Shown piece by piece: positions 61,251 through 64,000 of a DNA stretch of 64,000 nt. The notes under the pieces are model-generated. The model worked only from the letters and a program-made list of their open reading frames with translations, ran no database searches and was not told the DNA's origin. Every line of letters starts with the position of its first letter. The stretch's first letter is position 1. A program made the translations under genes and the position numbers. The DNA comes from Candidatus Competibacteraceae bacterium (GTDB lineage Bacteria > Pseudomonadota > Gammaproteobacteria > Competibacterales > Competibacteraceae), in assembly GCA_016699715.1 (NCBI GenBank), contig CP065007.1, forward strand, positions 3,359,001 through 3,423,000, written 5' to 3'.

Positions 61251-61826
61251 CTACTGGCTTAAGGCCGTGGCGAGTTTGTCCAGCCGGCCGCGCGCCGAAC
61301 CGTCGATCACCAGATCGCCGACCCGAATCACCGCGCCCGCGATCAGCGACTCATCTTGCTTGCAGTCCAGCACAATGTCGCGCTTGAACCTCGCCTTAAG
61401 TGCCTTGATCACGATCTTGCGCTGGGCGGCGGTCACGGCGGCGGCACTGACGAGTTCGGCGTGAACGGTGCTTTCCGCCTCCGCGCGCAACCGCTCGAAC
61501 AGAACGGCGATACTGGGAAGTTGGTGCAGGCGATGGTTCTCGGCCAACACCTTAAGGAAGGTGACGAATGCGTCCGGCGCTTCCACGCCGCCGCGAACGT
61601 CACGACATAACCCCCCGACCAAGTCGGCTTTCTGCTCGCCGCGCAGCACGGGGTTCCAAGGCCCCAGCAGGCGATGCAGGGCGGGGTCGGCCGCGATGGC
61701 GGCGGCCACCCACAAAAGCTCGGACCAGAGCGGCAATTCCTGCGCGGCTTGAGCATCCTCGAACGCGGCGCGGGCGTAAGGCCGAGCGGCGGCGGTGGGT
61801 CGGACGACGGTTGTCGTTTCAGCCAT
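61251..61826 (-). CDS. atpH: ATP synthase delta subunit
   Basis: The 191-residue peripheral-stalk delta subunit (OSCP-like). The N-terminal helical domain (RPYARAAFEDAQAAQELPLW) and C-terminal ESLIAGAVIRVGDLVIDGSA with ARGRLDKLATALS are diagnostic. It is slightly longer than usual at the N-terminus, so the true start may be at a Met or Val a little further in. Confidence 0.95.
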   Translation of the reverse strand: MAETTTVVRPTAAARPYARAAFEDAQAAQELPLWSELLWVAAAIAADPALHRLLGPWNPVLRGEQKADLVGGLCRDVRGGVEAPDAFVTFLKVLAENHRLHQLPSIAVLFERLRAEAESTVHAELVSAAAVTAAQRKIVIKALKARFKRDIVLDCKQDESLIAGAVIRVGDLVIDGSARGRLDKLATALSQ

Positions 61827-61843
61827 TGGCGTGGTCCGTGTGG

Positions 61844-62314
61844 TTAGAGCTGCGCAACCAGGTCATCCAGCATGGCGGCGTTGGCCGCTTCGTCAACCTC
61901 GCGCTTGAGAATCTTGCCAGCGCCAGCGACGGCGAGATTGACAACTTGGCCGCGAAGTTGCTCGCGGGCGCGGTTGATCTCTTGCTCGATCTCCGCTTGG
62001 GCGGCGACGAGCTGGCGACCGCCTTCGGCACGAGCATCCAGTTTCGATTGCTCGATGATTTCGTTGGCGCGCTTGTTGGCTTGGGCAACGATGTCGGCGG
62101 CTTGCTGTTTGGCTTCCTTGAGCATCTGCGCGGCCTTGGCCTGAGCCAGTTCCTGCTCGTGGACACCGCGCTCGGCGGAGGCCAAGCCGTCAGCGATACG
62201 CTTCTGGCGATCCTGCATGGCCTGGATGATCGGCGGCCATACATACTTCATGGTAAACAGCACCAGAAGGCCGAACGTGATCATCTGCCCAATAAGCGTG
62301 GCATTGAAGTTCAC
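61844..62314 (-). CDS. atpF: ATP synthase subunit b
   Basis: A 156-residue peripheral-stalk subunit: one membrane helix at the N-terminus (LIGQMITFGLLVLFTMKYVW) followed by a long charged coiled coil, with PPIIQAMQDRQKRIADGL the usual post-membrane motif. Single copy, no b' gene, as in proteobacterial H+-type enzymes. Confidence 0.96.
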   Translation of the reverse strand: MNFNATLIGQMITFGLLVLFTMKYVWPPIIQAMQDRQKRIADGLASAERGVHEQELAQAKAAQMLKEAKQQAADIVAQANKRANEIIEQSKLDARAEGGRQLVAAQAEIEQEINRAREQLRGQVVNLAVAGAGKILKREVDEAANAAMLDDLVAQL

Positions 62315-62366
62315 GCGGTTACCTCCTCAGCTATACGGATGGCGTATTGTTGGAAAGCCCCGAAGA

Positions 62367-62654
62367 TCAATGGCTCAGAGCCTGCTGCACCGGGCCGAGG
62401 AACGGGTTGGCGAAGGTGAAGAACAGCGCGATACCGACGCCGATCATGGTCACCGCGTCGAGCAGACCGGCGACGATGAACATCTTGACCTGCAACGCGG
62501 GGATCATTTCCGGCTGACGCGCGGCGCCTTCCAGAAACTTGCCGCCCAACAGGGCGAAACCGATGGCGGTTCCCAGCGCGCCCATGCCCAGAATCAGAGC
62601 CACGGCGATAACGGTCATACCCTGCACGTTAGCAATCAGGCTTGCAGCTTCCAT
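62367..62654 (-). CDS. atpE: ATP synthase subunit c
   Basis: A 95-residue two-helix ring subunit. The polar loop is GAARQPEM and the ion-binding carboxylate is Asp66 in AGLLDAVTMIGVG, equivalent to E. coli Asp61. Use of Asp and the absence of the Na+ pattern suggest H+ coupling, an inference from sequence only. It is the fifth residue group typical of a proteobacterial c ring. Confidence 0.97.
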   Translation of the reverse strand: MEAASLIANVQGMTVIAVALILGMGALGTAIGFALLGGKFLEGAARQPEMIPALQVKMFIVAGLLDAVTMIGVGIALFFTFANPFLGPVQQALSH

Positions 62655-62752
62655 TTATTGTCTCCCGTTTAGAGGTTGGGGTGTGGTAAAAAACCAGTTT
62701 TGGTTGGCGAAACCGGCCCTGTCGCAGGGGGGTCGGCTCCGGAACGATCCGT

Positions 62753-63520
62753 CTAGTGATCCTCATGCGCCATGCTGAGATAGACGATGGTCAACACCAT
62801 GAAGATAAACGCTTGCAGGGTGATGACGAGAATGTGGAACACCGCCCACGGCCAGCCCAGCGTAAACTGAATCCACCAAGGCAACAGTGCGATCAGAATA
62901 AAAATCAGCTCACCGGCGTAGAGGTTGCCGAACAAACGCAGACCGAGCGAAATGGGCTTGGCCAAATCCTCGACAATCCGCAACAACAGATTGAAGGGCA
63001 TAAGCCACTTACCGAAGGGATGGGTCAACACTTCCATCGTGAAACGCATTGGACCCTTGACCTTGATGCTGTAGTAATAAACCAGCAGCAATACCGAGAT
63101 CGACATGCCGAACGTCGAATTCAGATCAGTGGACGGCACCGAGCGCAGATAATGAATACCGAACAGACTAGCGATGGAAGGTAATAGATCCACCGGCACC
63201 AAATCCATGGCGTTCCACAAGAATACCCAGACAAAGATGGTCAGGGCCAGCGGGGCAATCACTGGATTACGACCGTGAAACGAATCCTTAACCTGAGTAT
63301 CGACAAAATCGACCATGATTTCGCAGAAATTCTGTAACGGCCCCGGCACGTCGCTGGTAGCCGATTTCGCGGCTTTCATAAACAGCCACAGGAACAACAC
63401 TCCTAGACCGGCCGAAAAAAACAGGGTGTCGATATGAAGCGCCCAAAACCCTTCGCCAACCTTGAGATTGGTCAAATGGTGAACGATGTACCCTGTTGCG
63501 GAATGACCACTTTCGCTCAT
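62753..63520 (-). CDS. atpB: ATP synthase subunit a
   Basis: The 255-residue stator subunit next to the c ring, with five or six helices. The essential Arg lies in LAKPISLGLRLFGNLYAGEL, and NAMDLVPVDLLPSIA is also conserved. It overlaps atpI by 4 bp (63517-63520, ATGA), so the two are translationally coupled. Confidence 0.97.
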   Translation of the reverse strand: MSESGHSATGYIVHHLTNLKVGEGFWALHIDTLFFSAGLGVLFLWLFMKAAKSATSDVPGPLQNFCEIMVDFVDTQVKDSFHGRNPVIAPLALTIFVWVFLWNAMDLVPVDLLPSIASLFGIHYLRSVPSTDLNSTFGMSISVLLLVYYYSIKVKGPMRFTMEVLTHPFGKWLMPFNLLLRIVEDLAKPISLGLRLFGNLYAGELIFILIALLPWWIQFTLGWPWAVFHILVITLQAFIFMVLTIVYLSMAHEDH

Positions 63521-63906
63521 AGCGTCCTCACCGAAGCGTCGTATGTGAAGGGTAATGCCAGCCAGTACGCCATCAGCGCCGCCATATACGCCAGCAAGAG
63601 CGGAAGGGGTGAAACATCGAACCAGAGCAAGGCGACGCTCAACAAAACAATCGTCAACAGCATCTTGACGACTTCGCCCACATAGAACGCCCGGGCGATT
63701 TTAGCGGCGGGTGCGCCAATACGGACCGCAAAGACCGCACTGGCAAAATACAGGGTGGCAACAGTGCTGATACCGCCTCCGACCAATGCGGAGTAAGCGG
63801 CCTGAAGGCTGTTGAAGGCAAATGAAACAACAGCGGCCAACAGCGTGACGAGCAGTTGGATGATAATAATTTTCCGGGTGACCTGTTTTGCGCCCATGGT
63901 TCGCAT
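63517..63906 (-). CDS. atpI: ATP synthase-associated protein I
   Basis: A 129-residue, four-helix membrane protein at the head of the operon, as usual. Segments are IIIIQLLVTLLAAVVSFAF, YSALVGGGISTVATLYFA and ARAFYVGEVVKMLLTIVLL. AtpI assists assembly of the c ring and may act in Mg2+ uptake (family knowledge). Starts at 63906 or 63897 are both possible; neither has a clear ribosome site. The 94 bp beyond it to the window edge hold no recognised gene. Confidence 0.9.
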   Translation of the reverse strand: MRTMGAKQVTRKIIIIQLLVTLLAAVVSFAFNSLQAAYSALVGGGISTVATLYFASAVFAVRIGAPAAKIARAFYVGEVVKMLLTIVLLSVALLWFDVSPLPLLLAYMAALMAYWLALPFTYDASVRTL

Positions 63907-64000
63907 TGGTTCTAATTGTCTAGATACCGCAGTGCGCCGGGCATCTTTAGTGATTCAGCTATTAGTCTGTTCTGATTATGAAATTCTTTTCTCCACGCAG

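Overview
The window is a piece of a GC-rich gammaproteobacterial chromosome. The gene sets pcnB-folK-panB-panC, gcvT-gcvH-gcvPA-tpx-gcvPB, gltX with tRNA-Ala and tRNA-Glu, and glmU next to a complete F-type ATP synthase operon all point to that class. The split glycine decarboxylase and the heavy insertion-sequence load would fit a lineage such as Competibacteraceae, but that name is inference, because no rRNA or other marker is present. AT-richer insertion sequences fill both junctions between older gene blocks.

Layout. 1-7.6 kb: a nest of mobile elements. A broken IS1380-type element carries an IS5-type element. The IS5-type element carries a single-ORF IS66-type element, an IS4-type element and an IS630-type element, and the IS630 carries another IS4 copy. 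Most boundaries can be read from target-site duplications. 7.8-11.6 kb: pcnB-folK-panB-panC (polyadenylation, folate, pantothenate) on the minus strand, divergent from tRNA-Glu(CTC). 12.4-14.9 kb: two small zinc-ribbon proteins, a CBS-domain protein with a strong terminator, and a secreted protein of unknown role. 14.9-19.1 kb: a tight minus-strand operon of an AI-2E-type exporter, a ZIP-like membrane protein with an inserted cyclic-nucleotide-binding domain, an FkbM methyltransferase and a RibD-C reductase. 19.3-23.8 kb: a divergent pair of large regulators (MalT/SARP-like and LuxR-like). 23.9-28.9 kb: a degenerate methyltransferase, a type II secretion F-like protein, an ATM1-type ABC exporter and a c-type cytochrome with a long Ala/Pro/Glu tail. 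29.3-35.0 kb: tRNA-Arg(CCG) and the glycine cleavage operon with an embedded thiol peroxidase, ending in dgkA. 35.1-40.2 kb: an RND efflux pair and an internally deleted PLP decarboxylase. 40.6-42.3 kb: a membrane sensor joining a Cache-like domain to a Schlafen-type AlbA_2 domain. 42.6-45.5 kb: an unknown protein and several gene fragments (Tn5-like transposase, sulfatase, HAD hydrolase). 45.5-53.2 kb: a second IS pile-up using the same element families. 53.2-64 kb: a vapC remnant, tRNA-Glu(TTC), tRNA-Ala(GGC), gltX, glmU and atpIBEFHAGDC, all but the vapC remnant on the minus strand.

How the parts work together. The ATP synthase genes encode the full F1Fo enzyme, and glmU and gltX follow behind a terminator. 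GcvT, GcvH, GcvPA and GcvPB form the glycine cleavage machinery apart from the L protein (Lpd), which is not in the window. The two IS blocks show recent activity: five copies of one 1320-bp IS4-type element, three of them with 9-bp duplications and four with an intact transposase. Some junctions lack duplications, which indicates recombination between copies and loss of chromosomal genes (HAD hydrolase, sulfatase, vapC). The most unusual proteins are the Cache-AlbA_2 sensor and the ZIP-like protein carrying a cyclic-nucleotide-binding domain.
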